From assembly GCA_028692715.1 (NCBI GenBank), contig JAQUWU010000013.1:25883-89882 (forward strand): 64,000 nt of DNA. The letters are read 5' to 3'. This document shows positions 56,399 to 64,000 of this stretch, piece by piece. Source of the stretch: Paludibacter sp. (lineage in GTDB: Bacteria > Bacteroidota > Bacteroidia > Bacteroidales > Paludibacteraceae). The translations under genes and the position numbers were made by a program. The notes under the pieces were generated by a model. The model made no database searches. It saw only the letters and a list, made by a program, of their open reading frames with translations, and had not been told where the DNA came from. Each line of letters starts with the position of its first letter. The first letter of the stretch is position 1.

Positions 56399-57115
56399 TC
56401 ATTTCATATGAATCAAATATTCTGCTACAGGTAATTCGCTTTCATTAATACCTTCTACAGCCAATTTTGCTATTGCTAACGCACCTTTTCTTGTAAAATG
56501 TGTGTTGTCTTTTGATTTACCGGCCGATACCATATAGAATGATTTGGATTGGTCAACACCTAATTGTTCAATCAATTGGCGCGATTTCTTTTCCATATCA
56601 ATCATAGGAATATTTAGGCTAACTGCTAAATCCCGAACTACATCCGGATATCTTCCAAGCGAATTTAACAAGATGCCATTTTCATCGAATTGACGGCGTA
56701 CAACCGAAGTTAGTAGTACCGGAAATGCACCTTTTTTTTGCGTTTCTCTGATAAATAAAGTCAGATTTTCACGATATGCACTGTCCGAATTGGCATATAA
56801 TTTAACCTGATCGGCTTTTTGGTCGTTATGTCCGAACTGGATAAACACATAATCACCGGGTTTCAACAAACTTTTTACGTTTTCCCATTTGTTTTCGTCG
56901 ATAAAACTTTTGGTGCTACGACCTGCAACTGCATAATTTTCAACTATAATTGTACTGTCTTTAAAAAACTGTTGAAGGAATGTGCCCCAGCCTTGTTCCA
57001 CACTGCCGGGTTTGCGGTTTGCCATGGTGGAGTCACCAATGGTATAAATTGTGATGGAAAATATTTTAGCTATTAATAGACTAAAAACGAAAATTAAAAC
57101 AATTTTCTTGTTCAT
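56399..57115 (-). CDS. Rhamnogalacturonan acetylesterase, family CE12 (short form)
   Basis: 238 residues with a signal peptide (IVLIFVFSLLIAKIFS). SGNH/GDSL blocks are complete: TIGDSTMANRK (nucleophile Ser29), VAGRSTKSF (Gly), FGHNDQK (Asn) and the Asp-His pair in DNTHFTRKGA. CE12 enzymes remove acetyl groups from GalA in RG-I, opening the backbone to lyases. It ends a minus-strand run; the AraC gene lies 77 bases upstream. A second, longer CE12 is two genes upstream. Confidence 0.9.
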   Translation of the reverse strand: MNKKIVLIFVFSLLIAKIFSITIYTIGDSTMANRKPGSVEQGWGTFLQQFFKDSTIIVENYAVAGRSTKSFIDENKWENVKSLLKPGDYVFIQFGHNDQKADQVKLYANSDSAYRENLTLFIRETQKKGAFPVLLTSVVRRQFDENGILLNSLGRYPDVVRDLAVSLNIPMIDMEKKSRQLIEQLGVDQSKSFYMVSAGKSKDNTHFTRKGALAIAKLAVEGINESELPVAEYLIHMK

Positions 57116-57192
57116 GTATTTTAAAAAATTATAAATTAGTAAACAATGTAATATTTTTAATTTTGAAAAGATATTGATTGCTAAATGGAATA

Positions 57193-58092
57193 TTAACTAG
57201 GTCTACATAAAACTCTAAATTTTTGAGGAGCAAATCCATTTTTTTTATTGAATGTGGTTGAGAAATGTTCAGATGAAGAGAATCCAAGTTGAATACCAAT
57301 TTCTTTTATTGAAAAAGCAGTCTCTAAAAGAAGTTGTTTCGCTTTATTTAATTTCAATTCTAAAAAATACTGTTTAGGAGAAAATCCCGTTATTTGTTTA
57401 AAGTTCTTTCTGAATGTTGAATAGCTAATATTTAATTCATCCGATAATCTTTCCATACATAAGTAGTTATTGATATTTTCATTCATAATTATTTTTGACT
57501 TTTCAATAACCTGCATATCATATTTTGAAATTAATCCTTCATTGTTATATTCAAATATTAAAAGCCCGAGGAAGTGATGAACCATACTCGATAAATGTAA
57601 ATTAGAAGTACAATTCGAATACTTTGCAAGCACAATTGCTCGTTTAAATAGACGTACTAAATCCTCGTTAAGTCCGATGTTAAATAATTGTTTATCATTT
57701 GCTAAAAAAGAATTTTCAATCCAAATATCAGCCAGCATTCCTGAAAAACCTATAAAATACTCATTCCAACCAGATCTGTAGTTAGGAGTATATGTATGCC
57801 ATTGATTTGGATAAACAATAAAAACATCTCCTTTTCCGATTTTATATTGTTCACCTTCTATTTGTAATTCACCTGAACCTTGTGTGATATACACTAATTG
57901 ATATTCGGACAATTTTCTTCCAAATCTTGAGTTGAAATAGTACCCTTTTGGATGACAACGTGGAGGATAGAGGGTACTTGGAGCAATTTGTTGGAAACCT
58001 ACATTATTGACAATAACACCAAATTTTGAATCTAACAAGTAATCCTCTATATATTTAAAATCAGAGTTTGATTTATAATTAACTTTCATCAT
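57193..58092 (-). CDS. AraC-family regulator with cupin sensor domain
   Basis: 299 residues. The N-terminal half is an AraC-binding cupin (LVYITQGSGELQIEGEQYKI, VFIVYPNQWHTYTPN) and the last ~100 residues are the double HTH (LNISYSTFRKNFKQITGFSP, IGIQLGFSSSEHFSTTF). It lies between the two CE12 esterase genes on the same strand, 35 bases after the upstream one, so it is probably co-transcribed with them and may auto-regulate this run of genes. A direct sugar ligand such as rhamnose or galacturonate is plausible, but not visible. Confidence 0.86.
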   Translation of the reverse strand: MMKVNYKSNSDFKYIEDYLLDSKFGVIVNNVGFQQIAPSTLYPPRCHPKGYYFNSRFGRKLSEYQLVYITQGSGELQIEGEQYKIGKGDVFIVYPNQWHTYTPNYRSGWNEYFIGFSGMLADIWIENSFLANDKQLFNIGLNEDLVRLFKRAIVLAKYSNCTSNLHLSSMVHHFLGLLIFEYNNEGLISKYDMQVIEKSKIIMNENINNYLCMERLSDELNISYSTFRKNFKQITGFSPKQYFLELKLNKAKQLLLETAFSIKEIGIQLGFSSSEHFSTTFNKKNGFAPQKFRVLCRPS

Positions 58093-58127
58093 AAAAGTAA
58101 AGGTGTTAAGTTTAGAACATTATTATT

Positions 58128-59366
58128 TCAATCTCCATCAGGTTTTTCATTTTCTGTAAAAGTTGATAAGTCCCATTTAAAGGTTTCAAATGCATCCGGA
58201 GCTTCAGGGACGAATGAAAAACCGGGTTTAAGTATCGCTGTCAATTCCGGAATTGCACTAAACATTCCTGTGACTACACATTTTGCAACTTCATAAGCTC
58301 CAAATGAACTAAAGTGTGTATTGTCAGCAAGACTTTTATTTTGACCTGGAAATGTTCCTGCACAATAATACACAAATAATCTTTTGGAATTCTCAGGGCC
58401 AAATGCTTCAATCAGCGTATTCGTTATTTTATTCAAATCAATAAGTGCTACATTTTCTTTAGCAGCCAACCAACGAATAGCATCAGGATATTCGCCGTGG
58501 GAATTCTGATTTTTTCCATTTTCGTCAAATCGACGGCGTTGAGTGGGAGTGATTAAAACAGGAATTCCACCTTTTTCGCGAACTTCATCGATAAATATCT
58601 TCAGGGTTGTCATAAACGAATAATATGCACCTATGCCTGGTCCTTTTTGTTTTTGATCGTTATGTCCGAATTCCATCATTACATAATCACCTGTTTTCAA
58701 TTGGCTCAAAACTTTTTTAAGTCTGTTTCCTCCAATAAATGTATTAGCGCTAAGTCCACTTTCGGCATGATTGGCAAAACAAATATTAGTATCAAAGAAA
58801 AACGGAATTATTTGTCCCCAACTCGTCCATGGTTCGCGGGTTTGATCCACCACTGTACTATTACCACATAGAAAAACAGTAGGAATGCTTTCTGGAGCTG
58901 TCTCAATGCTGATGCTTTCGCAAACAGGTACTTCACCGTTGAACTCCAGTGTCAGTTTATCATCCCAGGTTAGCGAAGTTTTTTCTTTTTCTTTAATTTT
59001 TACTTTTTCCATTAAGGAAATAGAAGGAGTTCGCTTGTTTACTACAAATGATAGTTCGACAAACTGACCTTTCATGGTTTTCTGTTGTTGTACAAACAAG
59101 CGGCGGGATTCTGCCCTAATAGTTGTAATGCCTGCTAGTTTTTTACTTCCCAGTCTGACAGTAACTTTATAATTTCCATCGGGCACAGTTACAGAATAAT
59201 AGTAGGGCTTACTCTTCCCCATTATCGGTGTTGGTAAAATATCGTAACCATATTCCATATTTTCTGTGTAACGCATTTTATCTGTCAACAAATATGTTTT
59301 GCTAATTTTTTGTGCTGTCAAAAAGCACGTAATTGTCATTAGTTGAAAAATAAGTATTATTTTCAT
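58128..59366 (-). CDS. Two-domain CE12 rhamnogalacturonan acetylesterase
   Basis: 412 residues. A signal peptide (MKIILIFQLMTITCFLTAQ) is followed by an N-terminal beta-sandwich (~20-150, YYYSVTVPDGNYKVTVRLGS) of carbohydrate-binding type, then the SGNH hydrolase domain: FLCGNSTVVDQ (the usual GDS is GNS here), HAESGLSANTF, FGHNDQK and DNTHFSSFGA. Ser, Gly, Asn, Asp and His are all present. It should deacetylate RG-I. The deacetylase stop lies one base before this start codon, so the two genes are translationally linked. Confidence 0.88.
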   Translation of the reverse strand: MKIILIFQLMTITCFLTAQKISKTYLLTDKMRYTENMEYGYDILPTPIMGKSKPYYYSVTVPDGNYKVTVRLGSKKLAGITTIRAESRRLFVQQQKTMKGQFVELSFVVNKRTPSISLMEKVKIKEKEKTSLTWDDKLTLEFNGEVPVCESISIETAPESIPTVFLCGNSTVVDQTREPWTSWGQIIPFFFDTNICFANHAESGLSANTFIGGNRLKKVLSQLKTGDYVMMEFGHNDQKQKGPGIGAYYSFMTTLKIFIDEVREKGGIPVLITPTQRRRFDENGKNQNSHGEYPDAIRWLAAKENVALIDLNKITNTLIEAFGPENSKRLFVYYCAGTFPGQNKSLADNTHFSSFGAYEVAKCVVTGMFSAIPELTAILKPGFSFVPEAPDAFETFKWDLSTFTENEKPDGD

Positions 59367-59367
59367 T

Positions 59368-60417
59368 TTATTTTTTATTTTTAGTTATTACTATGTTAAT
59401 AGCACCTCCAAATGGATCAAAGTCGAACATGATTTTATCGGGATATACAATAGTCTTTAATTTTTGATAATTTTGAAAAATTTTAACCGACTTTATATCA
59501 ATACTATCAATAACTGCGGTAAGATGCTCTTTAAATAAATTTTCATCTAATTGAAGTGATGGAGTTACTATATATCCCTTACTTGTATTATTAATCTTTA
59601 ATGTGATAGCTTTTTCTTCTTTTATATACGCTCCAATTTTTCGAAACGTATCTACCCAAATTTTATCTTCCATATTCTTTACCTTTTGTAAATGATTATA
59701 AAAAATGACTTCAGAATTGAAATGATCGTAACCATATGAAATACCATGTGTCATAGTTACTACCCATTCATGATTATTTAACATTTCTTCAACAAGTCTG
59801 TCTATATTTTCAGATGTTATTTTTCCACCTAATGAAATTTGTTTGGTACGGGTATCAATTCTATTTTCAGAGGCAATAGCAATAACTGAATCGCTTTTTG
59901 CATTGAAAGGATAGCAAAAAGTTTGAGGATACACACCCGTGTTTACGTAAATAGCGCTATCGTTTTTCGCAATTTCTATCTTTACCTGAGCCATAGGAAT
60001 ACGGTTTAAATTTGTATGCGACCACCCATGATTGGACACTTCATGCCCCTTGCGTGACATTTTTTTTAATTGTTTCCATGTTACCCGGGGTTTCGTTGAA
60101 TCATTGTTATCGATAGTTTTGCCATTTATCCAGAAAGTTCCCCTAAATCCTAAGTTTTCCATTTTTGGGGCAACAAGTGTTGCATGTTCTAATAAACCAT
60201 CGTCGAAAGTGTAGCTGATAGCACATTCTTTATCGCCTTTAAATTTTGCAATATGGAAATTGAGTTTTTCTAAATCAAGATTGTTTTCAGGGACTTTTTG
60301 CACAACGGTTTTCGAATTCTCGTTATATTTATCTGCATATACATCATTTTGCTGCGAAAAAGCAATTTGCTTATTGAAAATCAACACTGCTATTAATGCA
60401 ATTCTTATTAATTTCAT
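59368..60417 (-). CDS. Secreted polysaccharide deacetylase (CE4/NodB-like)
   Basis: 349 residues from the ATG at 60417, which gives a signal peptide (MKLIRIALIAVLIFNKQIAFSQ); an ATG 30 codons earlier adds a non-signal stretch. NodB motifs: SYTFDDG (Asp-Asp), SNHGWSHTN (His-x3-His metal site) and FCYPFN. Family members remove N- or O-acetyl groups from polysaccharides. Lying between a GH2 and a CE12 gene, it probably acts on acetylated pectin fragments, though this is inferred. The gap to GH2 is 101 bases. Confidence 0.82.
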   Translation of the reverse strand: MKLIRIALIAVLIFNKQIAFSQQNDVYADKYNENSKTVVQKVPENNLDLEKLNFHIAKFKGDKECAISYTFDDGLLEHATLVAPKMENLGFRGTFWINGKTIDNNDSTKPRVTWKQLKKMSRKGHEVSNHGWSHTNLNRIPMAQVKIEIAKNDSAIYVNTGVYPQTFCYPFNAKSDSVIAIASENRIDTRTKQISLGGKITSENIDRLVEEMLNNHEWVVTMTHGISYGYDHFNSEVIFYNHLQKVKNMEDKIWVDTFRKIGAYIKEEKAITLKINNTSKGYIVTPSLQLDENLFKEHLTAVIDSIDIKSVKIFQNYQKLKTIVYPDKIMFDFDPFGGAINIVITKNKK

Positions 60418-60518
60418 GTGTAAATAATTGTTTTTAGTTGTCACATGGAACTCGCATACCAAATTTTTACGATCTTTGGTGAACGCCTGCGTTAATGCTC
60501 GTTTCATATCTGAAAAAA

Positions 60519-62918
60519 TTATTTCAACTGCAATTTTTGTTCAACACTTTTTAATCCTTTTACTGATACTTTGATTTTCACTTCGCCCGAATTGATGCCG
60601 GCACGTAAAATCGCCATGGCAAATCCTTTGTGTAATTGCCGTTTTGTTCCACTAGACAATTCATCGCTCATATGATCACCGTTGTCAACAGCAATTAATT
60701 TAGCCCGACCCGATACTTCAAAACTGACTTCGCCTGTAGCCGTTGGCACTTTGCGTCCTTTGCTATCTGCTGCATACACCTTCAGGTATTGTAAATCCAT
60801 CCCATCAGCTTTCCAGTTGGCGTTTTCAGTTTCAATTCTGAGTGCCACCGCTTTGCCGGTTGTTTCTAACTGATGACGGGCAACTTCTGTGCCTCCCGTG
60901 CGGGCAATAGCAGTAATTTTCCCAGCTGAATAAGGTACACTTTTCCATAAAATCATATTGCTATTAGTTACATCGGTACTATTTTTCTGAACACCAATTG
61001 ATTTTCCATTAACCAATAACTCAACTTCTTCGGCATTGGTATATGTATAGACATTAAAATGTTTGCCTTCCTCTCTGTTCCAATGTGATGATACATTAGC
61101 AGTTCCGGTAGTCTGCTCGTTCCACTCAATTTTTTCACTTTCCTTATCAACTACTCCGATATAAACCAAGGGAGTTTCAGTAAATGCGCTTTTTATCAGG
61201 TAGGCTTGGGGATTAGGCTCCAATGCATGATCAAAGAATGAATAATTCCAACCTTTCTTTGGCCACCCATTTGATTCTCCCCAATAGGCAATTGCTCCCC
61301 AATAGGCTAATCCGATCATTTTGTTTCTATCCATTCCATAAAATGGTGCTAAAAGTTCGTTAGTAGTTGCTTCACTTTGATAGATAATCATATCCGGTGC
61401 ATGTTTTAAGTATTCTTGATAATCCATCCAGCGATAATTGAAACTAGCAATTTCAGTAACAGTAGCCAATTCTGGAGGAAATATTTTCACATTGAAATCA
61501 GCATTGTTTTTACCAATAGCTCCTGCCCGTGAAGGATGCATGGCGACAGTAGTTTTACGGGTAGGATCGTAGCGCTTAGCCAACACGTCTAGAATTTTGT
61601 ATGTTGTTACGCCCCAATCGCTTGTTGGAAGTCCGCACAAATCTTCGCGCATTTGCAGTTCATTGCCAAAACTCCACATAATGACAGAAGGGTGATTGCG
61701 GTCGCGTTTAATCCATTCAGGCACATGTTTATACCATGAATCAGTCCATGGTTTAGTACCAGCCCAATAATCTTTATTACTCCACTTATCATATAATTCA
61801 TCTACAATCAGAATGCCTTTCTCGTCGGCTATACGCATAAACGACTCTGAATAAGGGTTGTGAGAGGTGCGGATATGATTAAACCCAAACTCTTTGAGTT
61901 TATCCATTTGTCGTGCAATAGCCGTTTCGTAGGTTGCCGCTCCCACAGCTCCCAAGTCGTGGTGATTGGCAATGCCTTTGAGAAAAACTTTTTTTCCGTT
62001 GAGTTTAAAACCAAACTCTTTCGAAAATTCAATAGTACGAATACCGAATTTTTCCGAAACTTTGTCAATAATTTTCCCATCGAGGGTTAATGTTATTTCT
62101 GCCAAATAAAGTGCCGGTGATTCACAAGACCAAAGTTGGGGTTGTATAACTCCAATAATCGGCAGCAATACTTCATCGTTTTGTTTTTTTGATTTTTTTG
62201 GCGCTAAACTTTTCGTTTCAGCTACTTTTTTTCCAGTCGGGTCGTAAATTACCGCAGCAATTTCTAACTCCCGGTCGCTACCACTAAATCCTGTAACTTC
62301 AACCTGAACGTTGATATCAGCATTTTTTTCAGAGACTTTAGGTGTGGAAATAAACACTCCATGTCTGGCTACTGATATGTTGTTTTTTACAACTAAATGC
62401 ACATCCCTGAACAGGCCACCTCCTGTATACCAGCGCGAATCGCCTTTTTGTCCCGTAGAGGCAGATACAGCAATAACATTCTCTTTGTCATAATTGAGTC
62501 GTTTTGTTATATCAACTTCGAAGCCTAAATATCCATAGTCAGTACCTCCAATTTTTTCCCCGTTCAACCACACATCTCCCGTCAACATTATACCTTCAAA
62601 GTCTAATAGTACCTGCTTCCCTTTCCATGTGCTATCGGCTTTGAATGATTTACGGTACCAGCCTTTACCCATAACCTTGTACCCACGTGCGCCACCACCT
62701 GCCTTATCCCAGGGTTGGTCAAACTGAAAATCGTGAGGTAAATCGAGTTTTCGCCATTCGGTATCATTAAAATCCGGTTTTTGTGCATTGCGCACTTCGC
62801 CTGCTTCAAATTTCCAATTGAAATTAAATAATGTAGTCGTTCGCGCATCATTAATGTTACCATTAGCAAATAAAGAGACTGTGATTAATAATGCTAATAT
62901 CACTGAGGAAGTTCTCAT
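60519..62918 (-). CDS. GH2 beta-galactosidase-type enzyme
   Basis: 799 residues from the ATG at 62918, which gives a signal peptide (MRTSSVILALLITVSLFANG); a longer frame from 63044 has no signal. GH2 order: jelly roll (VLLDFEGIMLTGDVWLNGEK), Ig domain, TIM barrel with acid/base Glu420 (VIMWSFGNELQ) and nucleophile candidate Glu516 (IIYQSEATTN), then DUF4982/Big-type domains (VELLVNGKSIGVQ, MDLQYLKVYAADSKGRKVPT). It likely releases galactose from RG-I side chains. First gene of the esterase operon, facing the gene at 63494 across 575 bases. Confidence 0.88.
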   Translation of the reverse strand: MRTSSVILALLITVSLFANGNINDARTTTLFNFNWKFEAGEVRNAQKPDFNDTEWRKLDLPHDFQFDQPWDKAGGGARGYKVMGKGWYRKSFKADSTWKGKQVLLDFEGIMLTGDVWLNGEKIGGTDYGYLGFEVDITKRLNYDKENVIAVSASTGQKGDSRWYTGGGLFRDVHLVVKNNISVARHGVFISTPKVSEKNADINVQVEVTGFSGSDRELEIAAVIYDPTGKKVAETKSLAPKKSKKQNDEVLLPIIGVIQPQLWSCESPALYLAEITLTLDGKIIDKVSEKFGIRTIEFSKEFGFKLNGKKVFLKGIANHHDLGAVGAATYETAIARQMDKLKEFGFNHIRTSHNPYSESFMRIADEKGILIVDELYDKWSNKDYWAGTKPWTDSWYKHVPEWIKRDRNHPSVIMWSFGNELQMREDLCGLPTSDWGVTTYKILDVLAKRYDPTRKTTVAMHPSRAGAIGKNNADFNVKIFPPELATVTEIASFNYRWMDYQEYLKHAPDMIIYQSEATTNELLAPFYGMDRNKMIGLAYWGAIAYWGESNGWPKKGWNYSFFDHALEPNPQAYLIKSAFTETPLVYIGVVDKESEKIEWNEQTTGTANVSSHWNREEGKHFNVYTYTNAEEVELLVNGKSIGVQKNSTDVTNSNMILWKSVPYSAGKITAIARTGGTEVARHQLETTGKAVALRIETENANWKADGMDLQYLKVYAADSKGRKVPTATGEVSFEVSGRAKLIAVDNGDHMSDELSSGTKRQLHKGFAMAILRAGINSGEVKIKVSVKGLKSVEQKLQLK

Positions 62919-63493
62919 TTTCTTAGTTTTTTTATTATACATATATATACTATTATTTGTTGTTTTATGAAAATTATCTATTTTATATTTAAATAATATA
63001 ATTGATTTAAATACCGAAAAAAAATAATTGTAAGTGATAATCAAATATATTTTTTCATTTATTCAATATCTAGTTAAAACGAATTTAATCTTCAACTATT
63101 AGCAGAAGAAAACCATCTTCAGTTGACAAATATGATCAATGATACTTTAATAACATCAATTCAACATAACATTCTAATTCCAAATATTTGTTATTATATT
63201 CTTCAAGTTTCTATATGCTGCAAATTAAATTAATTAAATTAATAGTAACATAGTAAAAATGTACAATTTCGAGAACAATTATCACTCTTGAACTTTAGTC
63301 CTAATGTTTGTACAGAAGTGCTATTTAACTCAAAAGTTTACGTTCTATTTTTGCAAAATCAAATTAAAGTGTTAGCCATTGATACAATTTTCTATTGTTT
63401 TAAGTACTATTTTGCTAAGCTGGTCAGTAACGTAGTTGTAAGTTTGTTTATTGACTTTACCATTGAAATTATTTACTAAAATTCTAATATAAT
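62919..63493. promoter_or_regulatory. Divergent intergenic region between GH2 and the last gene
   Basis: 575 AT-rich bases that must hold promoters for both flanking genes. TATTTTTG (63346-63353) fits the -7 consensus TAnnTTTG for the right-hand gene but lacks a -33 partner. An AAATTAAT-type low-complexity run lies at 63222-63243. No convincing reading frame. Confidence 0.35.
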
Positions 63494-64000
63494 ATGAAAA
63501 AAATTACAACTTTATTAGCCGTTATGGCGGTATTTGGAATGAGTTCAGCTAAAGCTGCAGTAACTAACAGTATGGGTAGAGATTGGAATCCCACAACTTC
63601 GACAACAATTCTTGCAAGTTCGGGTATTGCATTTCCTACTCTTTCAACTTCTTATCCAATTACAGTAGATCCAAGTACAAATGTAGCAGGTGACGAAATA
63701 GTTTATAATATCAGTAGCACAACCACTACTCCCCTTGCAGTTAATCCAGATGCATCCAAAAAAGATGTTTACAAAAATCCAACTGACTACATTTGTCCAA
63801 CTACTCAGATTAATGGTACTGCCGATTTTACGACTACATTTCCAGCCTATTTTGAGGGTAAAGTGACAGGTGTAACAACCACCATTTCAGGTTTACAAAT
63901 CAATGGAACAACTAATAATACAACATACGGTACAACTGCCAGTATTTTGTTTTCCGATGCAGCTACTTTTGATGAAAATAAAATAACAGGCTATACAACC
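63494..64000 (+). CDS. Secreted protein, N-terminal part (runs off the window)
   Basis: 169 codons are visible without a stop. The first 22 residues are a clear signal peptide (MKKITTLLAVMAVFGMSSAKA). The remainder is rich in Thr, Ser and Asn with alternating hydrophobics (VAGDEIVYNISSTTTTPLAV, VTTTISGLQINGTTNNTTYG), as in beta-helical surface proteins or pectate lyases, but no family motif is present. Plus strand, divergent from GH2. Confidence 0.75.
   Translation, partial: MKKITTLLAVMAVFGMSSAKAAVTNSMGRDWNPTTSTTILASSGIAFPTLSTSYPITVDPSTNVAGDEIVYNISSTTTTPLAVNPDASKKDVYKNPTDYICPTTQINGTADFTTTFPAYFEGKVTGVTTTISGLQINGTTNNTTYGTTASILFSDAATFDENKITGYTT

Noticed and set aside
63288-63479. A 63-codon frame just before the last gene
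   Set aside because: No motif, AT-driven composition, and it occupies the probable promoter region of the gene at 63494.

Overview
The window comes from an AT-rich member of the Bacteroidota, most likely Bacteroidales. The support is SusC/SusD pairs, a hybrid two-component sensor (HTCS), SpII lipoproteins with few residues between the hydrophobic core and the Cys, type IX secretion (T9SS)-like C-terminal tails, and -7 elements of the TAnnTTTG type. No rRNA, tRNA or CRISPR array was seen. Almost every gene fits one theme: capture and breakdown of pectin, above all rhamnogalacturonan-I (RG-I), as a large polysaccharide-utilisation locus (PUL).

Layout. (1) 2-2933, plus strand: the 3' part of a PL4 rhamnogalacturonan lyase and a small secreted protein of unknown function, both with T9SS-like tails, closed by a strong terminator. 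(2) 3542-5011: an intact-looking IS5-type insertion sequence with terminal inverted repeats and a 4-bp target duplication. (3) 5163-12232, minus strand: a deoxysugar-type catabolic cluster read as fucU, Zn alcohol dehydrogenase, aldo/keto reductase, fucP-like permease, DUF6786-like protein and GH105 unsaturated galacturonidase. A divergent AraC regulator (12415-13326) is separated from it by a palindromic intergenic region. (4) 13356-39149, minus strand: the main PUL operon. Read 5' to 3' it is FAS1 lipoprotein, SusC, SusD, FAS1 lipoprotein, FAS1 lipoprotein, SusC, SusD, GH28, then (after two hairpins) GH2, GH43 and a very large DUF4450-like protein. (5) 39385-43617, plus strand: a 1410-residue HTCS, divergent from the PUL and presumably its sensor. 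(6) 43650-44471: a decayed IS5-type element. (7) 44601-55319, minus strand: three large T9SS-type surface proteins sharing one modular architecture; the middle one is a PL11 rhamnogalacturonan lyase fused to an autotransporter-like beta-repeat region. (8) 55320-56398: a gene graveyard with the 3' end of a macroglobulin/MG2-type gene, a row of short hairpins and a decayed two-helix membrane-protein gene. (9) 56399-62918, minus strand: GH2 beta-galactosidase, polysaccharide deacetylase, CE12 esterase, AraC regulator and a second CE12 esterase. (10) from 63494: the start of a secreted protein that runs off the window.

How it could work (inference). Surface PL11 and PL4 cut the Rha-GalA backbone. 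The CE12 and CE4-like esterases remove acetyl groups. The two SusC/SusD pairs, helped by FAS1 lipoproteins in the position usually held by surface glycan-binding proteins, bind and import oligosaccharides. Periplasmic GH28, GH105, GH2 and GH43 trim galacturonate, unsaturated uronate, galactose and arabinose or xylose. The HTCS senses a released oligosaccharide. The fucU/ADH/AKR/fucP cluster would handle a monosaccharide, but lacks the isomerase, kinase and aldolase of the classical fucose or rhamnose routes. No rhamnosidase or fucosidase is in the window, so the pathway is completed elsewhere.
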